From assembly GCA_964370225.1 (NCBI GenBank), contig CAYJII010000006.1, positions 1 through 64,000 on the forward strand: a DNA stretch of 64,000 bases. Reading direction: 5' to 3'. Numbering within the stretch: the first letter of the stretch is position 1; the number at the start of each line of letters is the position of its first letter. The stretch comes from CAYJII01 sp964370225 (GTDB lineage: Bacteria; Bacillota; Clostridia; Oscillospirales; Ruminococcaceae). The notes under the pieces were generated by a model. That model searched no databases, was not told the origin of the DNA, and saw only the letters and a program-made list of their open reading frames with translations. Below, piece after piece: positions 1 through 9,447 of this stretch. Both the position numbers and the translations under genes were made by a program.

Positions 1-114
1 ACATGGTAGGATACAGCTACACCTTGTCGGCGGTGAGTTATGTGCTTTAAGCTAAACCTATTCGATTATAGTGGAACCATTTTCCCATATATAGTAGGCA
101 ATACACATACAACA

Positions 115-150
115 AGCCCCTAGTGACTATTAAATCACTAGGGGCTTTTT
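115..150 (+). terminator. Intrinsic terminator of an upstream transcript
   Basis: Positions 115-126 and 135-146 form a perfect 12-bp stem with an 8-nt loop, followed by a T-run. It ends a rightward transcript whose gene lies left of the window. Bases 1-114 hold either the last codons of a frame stopping near position 50 or the tail of an RNA; neither could be identified. Confidence 0.85.
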
Positions 151-208
151 CTTAATTTGCTTTAAAAATATAATGAAAATAAAATACTATCATTTATTTC
201 ACATATTA

Positions 209-1081
209 CTATACTAATTTATTATCCCTCAAAAACTTGATTTCTTTCTCATAATAACTCTCAACAGAGGCTGGAGAAACATGCGGCTCTAAAGTGATAA
301 AACCATCATACCCTTCAGCACGCAATCTATTGAGCAGTCCTGTCATATTTACAGCACCCTCGCCTATAGTAGGATAGAAATAGTCTTTCCCAGTTAAAAT
401 TCCGCTCATTGGAGCACCTTTTCCATCAAGCCCTGCATGTACAGCATCATTATAGATACAGCCATTTTTAATATGCACATAACCAATGAATTTTTTTAAC
501 GTATCATATGCATATGGAAAACCTTCAACACCTGCATGATAGTAATTAGTTGCATCAAAATTTGTTTTAAAGTTTGGAGAATTCATATAAGTTAGCACTT
601 TTAGCATGTTCTCAGGGGTAAAAGTAGAATCGTGAGCCTCGTTCTCGAGCACCATTATAATTCCAAGTTTCTCCGCCTCTAACAAAGCAGGACGCATATA
701 TTTTTCTAGTCTATCAAAGTCAATCTCGTTCATCGAAATGTGGAAACAGTAATGATTTACACGTTTAGCTCCAATGGCAGCAGCAAATTTCACCGCAGCA
801 ACAAGCTCATCTGCATATGTATCATTATCGAAATATTGTTGTGAAAACGCACCTCCGAAAGTTACACACGCAGGCGTGATATTATATTTGTTAAGTAGCG
901 TTAAAACAAAATCACTATCCTTGCCTATGTAGCCATCCTCATTACCAATTTCACCTACACAAAACGGCACATTTTGTCCCCAAAGCTCAATATTGTCGAC
1001 GTTGAACTTTCTTAATATTTGCATAATTTCCTCAAGTGTATTAACAGATGCAAGTGCTTGCCCTGATATTCCAAGTTCCAT
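209..1081 (-). CDS. Sugar phosphate isomerase/epimerase (xylose isomerase-like TIM barrel)
   Basis: This 290-residue protein resembles the AP endonuclease 2/xylose isomerase-like TIM-barrel family, which isomerises or epimerises sugars and polyols (e.g. IolE/IolI, tagatose epimerase types). Visible signs are the N-terminal ELGISGQAL strand, acidic and His metal-ligand candidates along the barrel (VLENEAHDS, NFDATNYYHAG, YVHIKNG) and a C-terminal ITLEPH. It is the last gene of a leftward operon behind two zinc dehydrogenases, which fits oxidation-isomerisation of a sugar or polyol. The start is the ATG at 1081: AAAGGA lies 9 nt upstream of it, whereas it directly abuts the in-frame ATG at 1090. 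The exact substrate cannot be read from sequence. Confidence 0.8.
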   Translation of the reverse strand: MELGISGQALASVNTLEEIMQILRKFNVDNIELWGQNVPFCVGEIGNEDGYIGKDSDFVLTLLNKYNITPACVTFGGAFSQQYFDNDTYADELVAAVKFAAAIGAKRVNHYCFHISMNEIDFDRLEKYMRPALLEAEKLGIIMVLENEAHDSTFTPENMLKVLTYMNSPNFKTNFDATNYYHAGVEGFPYAYDTLKKFIGYVHIKNGCIYNDAVHAGLDGKGAPMSGILTGKDYFYPTIGEGAVNMTGLLNRLRAEGYDGFITLEPHVSPASVESYYEKEIKFLRDNKLV

Positions 1082-1110
1082 AAATATCATTCCTTTACTA
1101 TAATTTAATG

Positions 1111-2130
1111 CTATGATTTGATAATTGAAGGGTCTTTTACAGTTGGGTAAACAATAATTTTAATGCACTCGTCGAGATGATTATGGCATAAATCCAGTGC
1201 ATGCTCTAGGTCATCAAAGGTAACTTTGTGCGTAATTAACTTACCTAGCGGAACTTTACCTTCACTCACCATTTGTATTGCATATTTAAAGTCATCCATT
1301 TCCCCAGAACGCTCTAAATTATGGCGATACTTAATGTTTTTTCTGTTTAAGTGAAATGGATTCATTTTGTGGTTATGTTTGTCAAGTTGCACCTCAACAT
1401 TAACACTAGTCATTCTACCGTTCGTGCGAAGAAGCTCAATTGGCATATAAAATGCATCTAACTCTTCTGAGCGATCAAGCGCCATACACATTACAGCTAA
1501 ATCCATTTCCCCAACTTCACTTTTAACTTTTTCTATGATTTCGTCAGCAGTCAAATCACTGTGGTTATACACAGCTTTTGCTCCAAGCTCCAATGCTTTA
1601 TCCAGTCTGTTTTGGAAGAAATCAACTACATAAACGTCACCGCCATGTGCAACCGCACAAGCTATAGCAGTAAGCCCTATCGGTCCTGCACCGATAACTA
1701 TAATCTTCTCGCCGGGTTTAACTTCTGCCGGCGCAATAGTGCCTTTGTATGCGCCATCAAACATTTCGCATAGCGCCGCTTCTTCGTTGCTGATATTTTC
1801 TGGAACTATGGCAAAATATCCAGGGTCAGCATCTACCAAAACATACTCAGCAAAAGCACCATTTGGAGTATATAACACTATCCTATCTCCTAGTTTTGTG
1901 CTAGTAACTTCGGCACCACACTCAACAACTTCGCCACAAATTTCATGCCCTAATATTTGTGGGTAATGATCATGATATCCATCGAATATCCCCTCTACAA
2001 TATGGTTATCTGTTGCATTACAAATGGAGGTAGCAAGCGCTTTAATCAGCACCTGTTTTGGTCCTGGAACTGGTTTTGGAATATCTTTTATAACGAGTTT
2101 ATGAGGTCTTTCTACAACTGCTGCTAACAT
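1111..2130 (-). CDS. Zinc-dependent MDR-family dehydrogenase
   Basis: A 339-residue medium-chain dehydrogenase/reductase of the sorbitol/threonine dehydrogenase type. The catalytic zinc site is visible (Cys in SICNATD near residue 37, HE in ILGHEICGE near 62), followed by a Rossmann fold with VIGAGPIGLTA near 146. The four-Cys structural zinc loop that usually follows the GHE motif is absent. It lies between a second MDR dehydrogenase and a sugar isomerase/epimerase, so it probably oxidises a sugar, polyol or sugar acid with NAD(P). The start has a GGAG about 8 nt upstream. The family is secure, the substrate unknown. Confidence 0.88.
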   Translation of the reverse strand: MLAAVVERPHKLVIKDIPKPVPGPKQVLIKALATSICNATDNHIVEGIFDGYHDHYPQILGHEICGEVVECGAEVTSTKLGDRIVLYTPNGAFAEYVLVDADPGYFAIVPENISNEEAALCEMFDGAYKGTIAPAEVKPGEKIIVIGAGPIGLTAIACAVAHGGDVYVVDFFQNRLDKALELGAKAVYNHSDLTADEIIEKVKSEVGEMDLAVMCMALDRSEELDAFYMPIELLRTNGRMTSVNVEVQLDKHNHKMNPFHLNRKNIKYRHNLERSGEMDDFKYAIQMVSEGKVPLGKLITHKVTFDDLEHALDLCHNHLDECIKIIVYPTVKDPSIIKS

Positions 2131-2154
2131 AATAATATCTCCTTTATATTTATT

Positions 2155-3126
2155 TTATTCGTGTATGAATACTACTTTAATTTGCTCTTCTGGTTTTTCA
2201 AGCATTTTTTGGAAGCAATCGCCAATATCCGCAAAAGTATTAACATGTGTAATAAGTGGTTTCACTTTAATATCGCCATTTTTCACATAATCAAGTACCA
2301 CTTTCCCCTCTTTGCGAATAATGTTGTGGTCATTTTCTGGTGGCATCATTTTTAAGTTTCGTGATTGGAATACAAAAGGTGAAAATTGTCTGCCATGTTC
2401 TGGGTGACCATAAGAAATTATTGTACCGTATGGAACTGTTGCGCGTAATAATAGGGTGAAAGTCGGATCTCCCACTAATAAATCATCCCCATACATGTCA
2501 ACACTAACATCCGTCTTATCCATTTTTTCAATAATCTCCTTATCAAGTTGTGCTGGGTCATACGCTTCTGTCGCGCCAAGTGATAACGCTAGTTCACGAC
2601 GAGATGAGTATAAGTCCCAAGCTACAATTTTCTTAAATCCTAATAGTTTTGCGTATTGCACCAAAGTTAAACCGCTAGGACCCATTCCACATATTGTGAT
2701 ACTATCTTTTTTTATGTCACCAGGTAAATTCATCAGCGCACGACAAGCAGCAATTACTAGTTCTAACACGGGACTTTCTTCCAATGTGACATTTTCAGGC
2801 ACCTTAAACACAGAAATATTGTCACAAGGGATAACCTGATACTCTGCAAATGCACCAACAGCACACCAGCAAAAAATATTATCGCCAATCTCAAAATCTG
2901 TGACATTTGCGCCTTTTTCAATAATCACACCACTAGCTTCGTGCCCAAAAATAAATGGTGGTGTATAAGCTTCATGTCCGTTGTACATACCGGGGTCTGA
3001 GCCGTTACACAGGCAAGAAACTTTAACTTTAATTAGCACGTCGTTTTCAGTGATTTTGGGAGTATCCACAGTCACTAGGCTAAGATTTTTTTCTTCTAAA
3101 ATCACCCAAGCTTTCATTTTGTCCAT
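2155..3126 (-). CDS. Zinc-dependent MDR-family dehydrogenase
   Basis: A 323-residue MDR dehydrogenase, distantly similar to its downstream neighbour. CLCNGSD supplies the catalytic-zinc Cys and FGHEASG the His/Glu pair; TICGMGPSGLTLVQ is the nucleotide-binding turn. As in the neighbour, the structural-zinc Cys cluster is missing. It is the first gene of the leftward operon and lies divergent to an AraC regulator. The start at 3126 has GGAG 7 nt upstream, which favours it over the internal Met4. Two MDR enzymes with a TIM-barrel isomerase suggest sequential oxidation steps on an imported glycoside or inositol-like compound; that pathway is inference. Confidence 0.87.
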   Translation of the reverse strand: MDKMKAWVILEEKNLSLVTVDTPKITENDVLIKVKVSCLCNGSDPGMYNGHEAYTPPFIFGHEASGVIIEKGANVTDFEIGDNIFCWCAVGAFAEYQVIPCDNISVFKVPENVTLEESPVLELVIAACRALMNLPGDIKKDSITICGMGPSGLTLVQYAKLLGFKKIVAWDLYSSRRELALSLGATEAYDPAQLDKEIIEKMDKTDVSVDMYGDDLLVGDPTFTLLLRATVPYGTIISYGHPEHGRQFSPFVFQSRNLKMMPPENDHNIIRKEGKVVLDYVKNGDIKVKPLITHVNTFADIGDCFQKMLEKPEEQIKVVFIHE

Positions 3127-3183
3127 CTAATTCTCCATTCCGCCGTTAATATGGCAAATAATCTATTTATAGCACTGTTATCG

Positions 3184-3206
3184 TACTATTAACCATAATA
3201 ATAGTA
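3184..3206. promoter_or_regulatory. Inverted repeat overlapping the dehydrogenase promoter (candidate operator)
   Basis: TACTATTA (3184-3191) and TAATAGTA (3199-3206) are perfect inverted 8-mers separated by 7 nt. They cover the -10 element of the leftward promoter. This is a plausible binding site for the adjacent AraC regulator or another repressor. Confidence 0.4.
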
Positions 3207-3226
3207 CCATCTAAACTTATAATCAA
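3198..3226 (-). promoter_or_regulatory. Leftward sigma-A promoter for the dehydrogenase operon
   Basis: On the minus strand a TTGATT box (3226-3221) is separated by 17 bp from TATTAT (3203-3198). It lies about 70 bp upstream of the first dehydrogenase start. Confidence 0.55.
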
Positions 3227-3241
3227 CAATCTACAAAACGC

Positions 3242-3269
3242 TTGACTTTTTATACAATTGTGTTATAAT
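3242..3269 (+). promoter_or_regulatory. Rightward extended -10 promoter of the AraC gene
   Basis: TTGACT (3242-3247), a 16-bp spacer, and TATAAT (3264-3269) preceded by TGT, giving an extended -10. It is 57 bp upstream of the regulator start. Confidence 0.7.
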
Positions 3270-3325
3270 GATGCTAAAAATATCAATATAATTAGCTATA
3301 TTGACTTGTAGATTTGGAGGCAAGA

Positions 3326-4114
3326 ATGTACTATATTGACTGCGCAGAGATTAAGACTCATCACGAGATAGGGCATGTAGTAAAACGAATACATAATGAA
3401 AACGATAATTTATGGGTAATAATGTGTTTTTCTAGCGAATGCATTGTGCAAACAGCGGACAAATTTGAGCTTGCACAACCCGGAGATGTATTTATTAAGT
3501 CACCTGATTTTATCGAACATCACTATGCACCACCGCTGAGCCAGGAGGGATTCGTCAACGACTGGCTACATATTAAGTCGACAGCTATTTATGAGAAAGT
3601 ACAAAAGTATAATATACCGATTAACCGCATTATCAAAACTAATCGTTGCGAGTTCATCAGGCCACATATTCATAGAATTATCGTAGAAAAAGAAAATTTA
3701 CGACCATTTTACAAGGACGTTATTGATAATATCGTAGATGATATGCTTATAAGAATTGCACGTGTATATGCGGAGCAAAGTGGGAACTATTCACATCCAG
3801 TAAGCAATGAGCTATTACAGTTGCGACGAGAGATTAGAGGTGATCTGCAAAAAAACTGGACAGTTGGAGAGATGGCTGCTAAGATGGGTTTGAGCAATAG
3901 CAGATTTTCTGTAATATATAAAGACCGCTTTAAAATTAGTCCAAATGAGGACTTGATTTTAATGCGAATAGATAAAGCCAAAAATCTATTATTATCAACT
4001 AGTTTAAAACTTAATAGCATTGCAACACAATGTGGTTTCGCAAACGAATTTTATTTCTCGCGAATATTCAAAGAAAAAGAAAAAATCACCCCCGGTGAGT
4101 ATAGGCGAACATGA
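3326..4114 (+). CDS. AraC-family transcriptional regulator
   Basis: A 262-residue regulator. The N-terminal part looks like a cupin-type AraC ligand domain (AQPGDVFIKSPDFIEHHY). The C-terminal ~100 residues form the two-helix-turn-helix AraC DNA-binding domain (WTVGEMAAKMGLSNSRFS, then LNSIATQCGFANEFYFSRIFKE and the closing ITPGEYR). The start is the ATG at 3326 because TTGGAGG sits 5 nt upstream; the TTG at 3314 is part of that ribosome binding site. It stands between the leftward dehydrogenase operon and the rightward sugar importer and probably regulates both in response to a sugar. Confidence 0.92.
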   Translation: MYYIDCAEIKTHHEIGHVVKRIHNENDNLWVIMCFSSECIVQTADKFELAQPGDVFIKSPDFIEHHYAPPLSQEGFVNDWLHIKSTAIYEKVQKYNIPINRIIKTNRCEFIRPHIHRIIVEKENLRPFYKDVIDNIVDDMLIRIARVYAEQSGNYSHPVSNELLQLRREIRGDLQKNWTVGEMAAKMGLSNSRFSVIYKDRFKISPNEDLILMRIDKAKNLLLSTSLKLNSIATQCGFANEFYFSRIFKEKEKITPGEYRRT

Positions 4115-4120
4115 TATAGA

Positions 4121-4157
4121 AAGCAGAATTTCTACTATAGTAGAAATTCTGCTTTTT
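4121..4157 (+). terminator. Intrinsic terminator after the AraC gene
   Basis: A perfect inverted repeat, 4121-4137 against 4138-4154, followed by T residues, begins 7 nt after the stop codon. Confidence 0.9.
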
Positions 4158-4307
4158 TAGCGTATAACATTCACATTATTTGTATATTCACCATAAATTG
4201 TCGCATTATCCCCAATATGTGATATGTAAAATAGTGCTATTTAATAGTTTTCATCACAAATATTACACAAATAATGCAATAATGTAATAAAAAAACTGAT
4301 TTGTGAA

Positions 4308-4336
4308 TTGATATGCAGACTTAGCTTTGATATTAT
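4308..4336 (+). promoter_or_regulatory. Promoter of the sugar ABC importer
   Basis: TTGATA (4308-4313), a 17-bp spacer and TATTAT (4331-4336). The predicted transcript start is near 4343, which supports the translation start at 4388 over an upstream ATG at 4343. Confidence 0.65.
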
Positions 4337-4387
4337 ATTAGTATGATTTTCGACGATATAACAATAAAATTTTGTGAGGTTTTGCCA

Positions 4388-5392
4388 ATGAACAGTGATG
4401 TGGGAGTAAAGAAAAACATAACTTTAAATGCTTTGAATGAAAGTGGTGGTAATATCATTAATCAGAACGCTAACAAAAAGTCAAAAAAGAAGTACATCAT
4501 TAAACGCTTTAAGGAAAGTAAGCAGTTATACATACTATTAATATTACCGGTCATTTATTTGTTTATTTTCCACTATATACCGATGTATGGCGCAACACTA
4601 GCTTTTAAAGAATTTGACCCAGCGCTTGGAATTTTGGGAAGCCCCTGGACTGGATTTGATTATTTCATCAGGTTTTTCAAAACCCCATCAAGCTGGTCGA
4701 TAATCAGAAATACATTTTCTCTTAGCATACTAAATCTTATCATCAGTTTACCATTTCCAATTATGCTAGCAATCGCATTAAACGAAAGCACAGGCAAACG
4801 TTTTACAAAAACAGTGCAAATGGTAACTTATGCACCATATTTTATCTCAACAGTAATTATGGTTGCCTTATTAATGCAGTGGTCATCTATCAATGGTGGC
4901 TTATTCAATAATATTATTGGTTTATTTGGATTTGAGCCTGTTAACTTATTTGGTAAAGCCGAGTACTTTATGCCTACATATATTTTATCTAATATATGGC
5001 AGTTTACAGGGTTTAACTCAATCATTTATCTGGCTGCATTGTCATCAGTAGATGTCGGATTATATGAAGCAGCAAAAGTTGATGGCGCAAACAAAATGCA
5101 AAAAATTTGGCATATCGATTTGCCATCATTACTTCCTACTTTCATAATCTTGTTGATTTTAGGTTGTGGGCAAATAATGAATGTTGGATTTGATAAGGTG
5201 TACTTAATGCAAAACGATTTAAACACGCAAGTATCTGAGATTATCTCCACTTACACGTACAAAATTGGTTTGCTGGAGCTAAACTTCTCATATTCAACAG
5301 CAATCGGTTTATTTAACTCATTTGTAAATATTATATTATTATCACTTGTAAACCTAGTTGCAAGGCGTGTTAGCGAAAGTAGCTTATGGTAA
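4388..5392 (+). CDS. Carbohydrate ABC transporter permease (LplB type)
   Basis: A 334-residue inner-membrane permease of the binding-protein-dependent carbohydrate class 1 family (BPD_transp_1). A polar N-terminus precedes the first membrane segment (LYILLILPVIYLFIFHYIP), with about five further hydrophobic segments. The cytoplasmic EAA loop that docks on the ATPase is visible as LYEAAKVDGANKMQKIWHIDLP near residue 235. The start at 4388 has GTGAGG 8 nt upstream. It pairs with the next gene. No ATPase is encoded nearby, as is usual for importers sharing a MsmK-like ATPase. Confidence 0.92.
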   Translation: MNSDVGVKKNITLNALNESGGNIINQNANKKSKKKYIIKRFKESKQLYILLILPVIYLFIFHYIPMYGATLAFKEFDPALGILGSPWTGFDYFIRFFKTPSSWSIIRNTFSLSILNLIISLPFPIMLAIALNESTGKRFTKTVQMVTYAPYFISTVIMVALLMQWSSINGGLFNNIIGLFGFEPVNLFGKAEYFMPTYILSNIWQFTGFNSIIYLAALSSVDVGLYEAAKVDGANKMQKIWHIDLPSLLPTFIILLILGCGQIMNVGFDKVYLMQNDLNTQVSEIISTYTYKIGLLELNFSYSTAIGLFNSFVNIILLSLVNLVARRVSESSLW

Positions 5393-5404
5393 GGAGATTG
5401 AGAA

Positions 5405-6292
5405 ATGAAGATTAAGCAAACAAGAGTGGATTTTATATTTAGTATATTAGTAACATTATTCTTATCTATATGTTTATTGCTAGTAGCATACCCGTTAATT
5501 TTTGTAGTAAGCGCCTCTGTGAGTGACTCTTTTGCGGTAACAAGAGGTGATGTATGGCTTTTACCAGTGGGGTTTGACTTAAAGGCGTACCAAACCATTT
5601 TCACCACTCCACTTATAGTGCGTGGATACTTAAACTCATTTATGTACACAATTTTGGGAACATGTTTTAACCTGATACTAACAGTTCTCGCAGCATATTC
5701 ACTATCACGCAAAAAGCTGTTTGGAAGAGGGATTGTCACATGGTACTTCCTAATCACAATGTTTTTTAATGGCGGGTTAATCCCCACATATCTGTTAATG
5801 GACAATATCAAGCTCATAAACACATTGTGGGCAGTAGTATTATCTGGTGGTATCTCAATTTACAACATGATAATCATGAGGACTTATTTCTCAACAGCAA
5901 TCCCTGAAGAGCTGTATGAAGCAGCGCACCTAGATGGTTGTGGAGATATTAGAGCATTATATAAAATAGTATTACCGTTGTCAAAATCAATTATAGCTGT
6001 TATCATGCTTTACTACGCGGTAGGACATTGGAATGGTTTTTTCAATGCTATGATATACACATCTGACCCCAATCTATCACCACTGCAACTTGTGCTTCGT
6101 GAGCTTTTAATATTAAATAATCTGGAAAGGCAAATCTCACAATCTGCTGCAAGTTTAGCTGCAAGGATTGGTGTGTACGAATTACTTCGATACGCAGTAA
6201 TAGTTGTGGCAAGTGTTCCAATGTTGATTTTATACCCATTTGTACAAAAACACTTTGTTAAAGGCGTTATGATTGGTTCAGTCAAAGGATAA
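5405..6292 (+). CDS. Carbohydrate ABC transporter permease (LplC/YtcP type)
   Basis: A 295-residue second permease of the importer, 12 nt after the first. It has six hydrophobic segments starting with FIFSILVTLFLSICLLLVAY, and the EAA loop reads LYEAAHLDGCGDIRALYKIVLPLSK. The ending (LYPFVQKHFVKGVMIGSVKG) is typical of this subfamily. A GGAG-type ribosome site precedes the ATG. The partner permease and downstream binding protein point to uptake of an oligosaccharide or glycoside. Confidence 0.93.
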   Translation: MKIKQTRVDFIFSILVTLFLSICLLLVAYPLIFVVSASVSDSFAVTRGDVWLLPVGFDLKAYQTIFTTPLIVRGYLNSFMYTILGTCFNLILTVLAAYSLSRKKLFGRGIVTWYFLITMFFNGGLIPTYLLMDNIKLINTLWAVVLSGGISIYNMIIMRTYFSTAIPEELYEAAHLDGCGDIRALYKIVLPLSKSIIAVIMLYYAVGHWNGFFNAMIYTSDPNLSPLQLVLRELLILNNLERQISQSAASLAARIGVYELLRYAVIVVASVPMLILYPFVQKHFVKGVMIGSVKG

Positions 6293-6432
6293 TTTTAGTA
6301 TTAAAATGTTCGCATAGTTAATTCATCTAAAAAAGTACATGTAGATGCATCCATGTGCCTTTATATTATGGAAATAAAATAATGCTAATTATGCACAACA
6401 TTATAAAACAATATAATTATTAGGAGGTAAAT

Positions 6433-8118
6433 ATGAAAAAGAATTTATTTGTAACAATATCGCTATTATTAGCTTTAGCCATGCCACTGTCAGCATGTAC
6501 CACACCGACAACAGGAGGTAATGACGACGCTGGTACAGCAGATGATACTAACACACCAGTTACCGCTGGAGAAAACTGGGTGAGCGATACTGAAGTATCA
6601 TTAAAAGTATGGTCAGTGCGTGAAACTACTATCGAAGACATCGCAACAAATAGCTATATCGAATGGCTACAAAATGAAACTAATGTAAAACTAGATTTTG
6701 AACAAGTTTCATTTGATGGTTCACTGCAAAAATTCAACTTATCACTAGCAAGCTCAACACAGCCTGACATTTATTTTGCAGCACAAATTCAGGACATGAA
6801 CTCTACTCTAAAAAATTCGATATTAATGCAATATGGTGATAGCGTGTTTATTCCATTAAATGATTTAATCGAAGAGCACGGCACAAACACCAAAGAATTA
6901 TTCAATGATGTAGCTTGGGTTGAAGACGGTATAACTATGCCTGATGGAAACATCTATGCATTACCATCATATTCAGAAATATATCACGTTAAATATTCTC
7001 AAAAAGTATGGATTGATCAAACTTGGCTTGATAATCTAGACCTTGAAATGCCAACTACTACTGATGAGTATTACGATGTTCTAAAAGCATTCAAAGAAGA
7101 AGATGCTAACGGGAATGGTGATCCTAGCGACGAAATTCCTCTAGCTGGTTCAACAGATGCCTGGCATGGCGACCCATCTGACTTCCTTATGAACGCATTC
7201 ATTTACGACGATGGTGATAAACTGTTGATGGTAAATGACGATAATGTAGAAAGCATCATTAACCAAGAAGCGTATAAAGATGGCTTAACTTTTATCAACA
7301 AATTATACGACGAGGGGCTACTATATTCAGAATCATATGCACAAGATAGCTCACAATTAAAATCATTAACAGCACAATCACCAAATATAGTTGGCGGTTT
7401 TGCAGCAGGTGCACCTATGGGTGTTGTCGATGCTCAAGCTGAACTATACCAAACTGCAGTAGTAGTTCCTCCTCTAGAAGGTCCAGATGGACATCAAACT
7501 GCTGGTTTTTATGAATACGGCAACCTACGTGACGGCGCATACATGATAACTTCATCATGCGAAAACCCAGAAGCGGCGTTTAAATTAGGCGACTTTATGT
7601 TATCAGAAATTTCATCTGTGACATTAAGACAAGGCGTACAAGGCACTGACTGGAGATATGCTGAAGAAGGTGAAACTACTTTTGATGATAAACCTGCTGA
7701 ATTTGCTCGTTTAACTCCATTAGTAACAGACGGCTACCAAAATAGCCACTGGGGTAACTCTGGCGTATTTAGAGAAACTAACGATCAATTTATCGGAGCT
7801 TGGGCAGTTGATGACAGTTTTGATATCCGCTCACTAGCCGGTATCGAGCAACTACTTATCGAACAAACTTGGCCATATGATGGATATGAACCAGAGCAAA
7901 CACTTCCACCAGTTGTATTTACTGATGATATTGCTCCAAGAGTGTCTGAACTTGAAGTTGAGATTAGGAGATTTGCAGAAGAACAACGCACTCTATTTAT
8001 TACAGGACAAAGAGATTTGTCTGAATGGGATGATTACTTAAAAGAGCTTGATAATCTAGGCTTAGAAGAAATGGTTCGCTTATATAATGAAGCATATCAA
8101 AATCAATACGTAAAATAA
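6433..8118 (+). CDS. Extracellular sugar-binding lipoprotein (LplA-like)
   Basis: A 561-residue solute-binding protein of the large LplA-like family that pairs with LplB/YtcP permeases. The signal peptide ends in the lipobox LSAC, with the lipidated Cys at 22, followed by a Thr/Gly/Asp-rich linker. The body has the expected VSLKVWSVRETTIED strand and an early QPDIYFAAQIQD segment. A strong AGGAGGT lies 5 nt before the ATG. The 140-nt gap before it has no clear terminator, so it is probably the third gene of the importer operon. The ligand is unknown. Confidence 0.92.
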   Translation: MKKNLFVTISLLLALAMPLSACTTPTTGGNDDAGTADDTNTPVTAGENWVSDTEVSLKVWSVRETTIEDIATNSYIEWLQNETNVKLDFEQVSFDGSLQKFNLSLASSTQPDIYFAAQIQDMNSTLKNSILMQYGDSVFIPLNDLIEEHGTNTKELFNDVAWVEDGITMPDGNIYALPSYSEIYHVKYSQKVWIDQTWLDNLDLEMPTTTDEYYDVLKAFKEEDANGNGDPSDEIPLAGSTDAWHGDPSDFLMNAFIYDDGDKLLMVNDDNVESIINQEAYKDGLTFINKLYDEGLLYSESYAQDSSQLKSLTAQSPNIVGGFAAGAPMGVVDAQAELYQTAVVVPPLEGPDGHQTAGFYEYGNLRDGAYMITSSCENPEAAFKLGDFMLSEISSVTLRQGVQGTDWRYAEEGETTFDDKPAEFARLTPLVTDGYQNSHWGNSGVFRETNDQFIGAWAVDDSFDIRSLAGIEQLLIEQTWPYDGYEPEQTLPPVVFTDDIAPRVSELEVEIRRFAEEQRTLFITGQRDLSEWDDYLKELDNLGLEEMVRLYNEAYQNQYVK

Positions 8119-8132
8119 GAATAACCACCATT

Positions 8133-8177
8133 CAACAAAAAAACTATCGATTTCATAAAATCGATAGTTTTTTGTTG
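8133..8177. terminator. Bidirectional terminator between convergent genes
   Basis: A long A/T-flanked hairpin (left arm about 8133-8153, right arm 8158-8177) between the binding-protein gene and the leftward lipoprotein. A-rich and T-rich flanks make it work in both directions. Confidence 0.85.
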
Positions 8178-8203
8178 ATAAATATAAATTAATAGACTTT
8201 TTA

Positions 8204-8914
8204 TTAATTTATATTTATCAAATCTTCATATGTTATTTCGCTTGTATAGTACGGACTTTGAGGTTTTACTAATATATTTATATCATCCAATTCTTCGATT
8301 ATGAAATGGCCTTGGAACCCCCCTATGCCTACATAAGCACTATTCGAAATAGGCCCTTCATATTTTTGTAAGAACAAGATAACTTCATCGTTTTCTTTTA
8401 ATACGTTTACACCATCAAAAGTGGCTTCGTATTTTTGCCCATCATATTTTTCTATATTTTCTGCCACAACATGAGGGTCGTCAAATTCTTTTACATTATT
8501 AGAATTATCAAAACTATACTCACCAATTCCACCAGTTTGCATAACAGTAATAATGTCTGTAAGAATTTCGCCTTTTATCACATTCTTAACTTCTACTTTT
8601 GATAATGTGAATATCATATCACCATACTCGACGTACTCATTTTCAATCACTGTGCCCCTTACTGCTACTTCTGTGTCATTATTGAGCGAGTCTAAGTCTC
8701 TGTAATAATTAACCATTGTCACTATTGCGTCCACCGCACCTACATCCTTATTTTTTTCTACTTCCTCTCGTTTTTGAATTGGCTGTACAGATACATTCTC
8801 ATTAATTATAGCGCTTGATACTACATCCCCGTTGTTTGAAACTGCCTGTAGCGTACACGATACAATAAACAAGAACAAAAGCAAAGGTGAAAAAGATAAC
8901 ATTAACTTTTTCAT
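8204..8914 (-). CDS. Lipoprotein of unknown function
   Basis: A 236-residue secreted lipoprotein. A Lys-Lys N-terminus and Leu-rich core end in the lipobox IVSC (Cys20). After an acidic linker, the mature part is predicted beta-rich (EVAVRGTVIENEYVEYGDMIFTLSKVEVKNVIKG, then VLKENDEVILFLQKYEG), reminiscent of small OB- or beta-barrel-like secreted proteins. No catalytic motif was recognised. The start is the ATG at 8914, with AAGGGG about 9 nt upstream; the longer frame would put the signal peptide behind an unlikely 12-residue extension. Confidence 0.7.
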   Translation of the reverse strand: MKKLMLSFSPLLLFLFIVSCTLQAVSNNGDVVSSAIINENVSVQPIQKREEVEKNKDVGAVDAIVTMVNYYRDLDSLNNDTEVAVRGTVIENEYVEYGDMIFTLSKVEVKNVIKGEILTDIITVMQTGGIGEYSFDNSNNVKEFDDPHVVAENIEKYDGQKYEATFDGVNVLKENDEVILFLQKYEGPISNSAYVGIGGFQGHFIIEELDDINILVKPQSPYYTSEITYEDLININ

Positions 8915-8968
8915 AAGAATCATCCCCTTACGGATACATTCATTACACAATATTTCTAATGCTATGTT

Positions 8969-9211
8969 TCATCGCACCACCATGTCGTCATTCCACAATA
9001 TAGCCGCCATCGCAACTGTCTCTGCAATAAATAGCAAGCAAATTACAACTTCACAAAGCCGTATAATTTGTTGCGTCCAATCTTTTGTCAGAGCTTCTCC
9101 GAAATAATAGTGTTGCTCTAATAATATAATAATGACAGCAAATATTAATTGAATTGCAAAAATAATCAATAATGCAATAAGTGGTTTTTTCTTCCTCTTG
9201 ATAAATTTCAT
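8969..9211 (-). CDS. Small two-helix membrane protein
   Basis: An 80-residue protein with a basic N-terminus (KFIKRKKK) and two hydrophobic segments (about residues 10-31 and 50-71) joined by a short polar loop. A GGGAG ribosome site lies 9 nt before the ATG. It is 54 nt upstream of the lipoprotein gene on the same strand and may be co-transcribed. No family was recognised. Confidence 0.6.
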   Translation of the reverse strand: MKFIKRKKKPLIALLIIFAIQLIFAVIIILLEQHYYFGEALTKDWTQQIIRLCEVVICLLFIAETVAMAAILWNDDMVVR

Positions 9212-9447
9212 GCTATAGCACTCCCTTCATCTCAAATGATAATCACTATCTAATGTCCCCTCTGTAATTATATTCTACCACGTTTTCAAAATATTGTATA
9301 TGTTAAAGTTAGACAAAAACAACTTCCTCAAATCATATTAATAGCACTCTTATTCCTCACAGTGAAAATAAATGATGGCTCTATCTTGTTTGCAATTTTG
9401 TTTATACTCCCCTTCACCATCTCTTTTATATAGTTTTATTACCGGGA

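Noticed and set aside
1..114. Possible end of a structured RNA at the left edge
   Set aside because: It precedes a terminator, but neither a tRNA, 6S, SRP nor RNase P signature could be recognised in so short a piece.
5251..5823. A 190-codon leftward open frame across the junction of the two sugar permeases
   Set aside because: It spans two genes of an evident operon in antisense and shows no family features.
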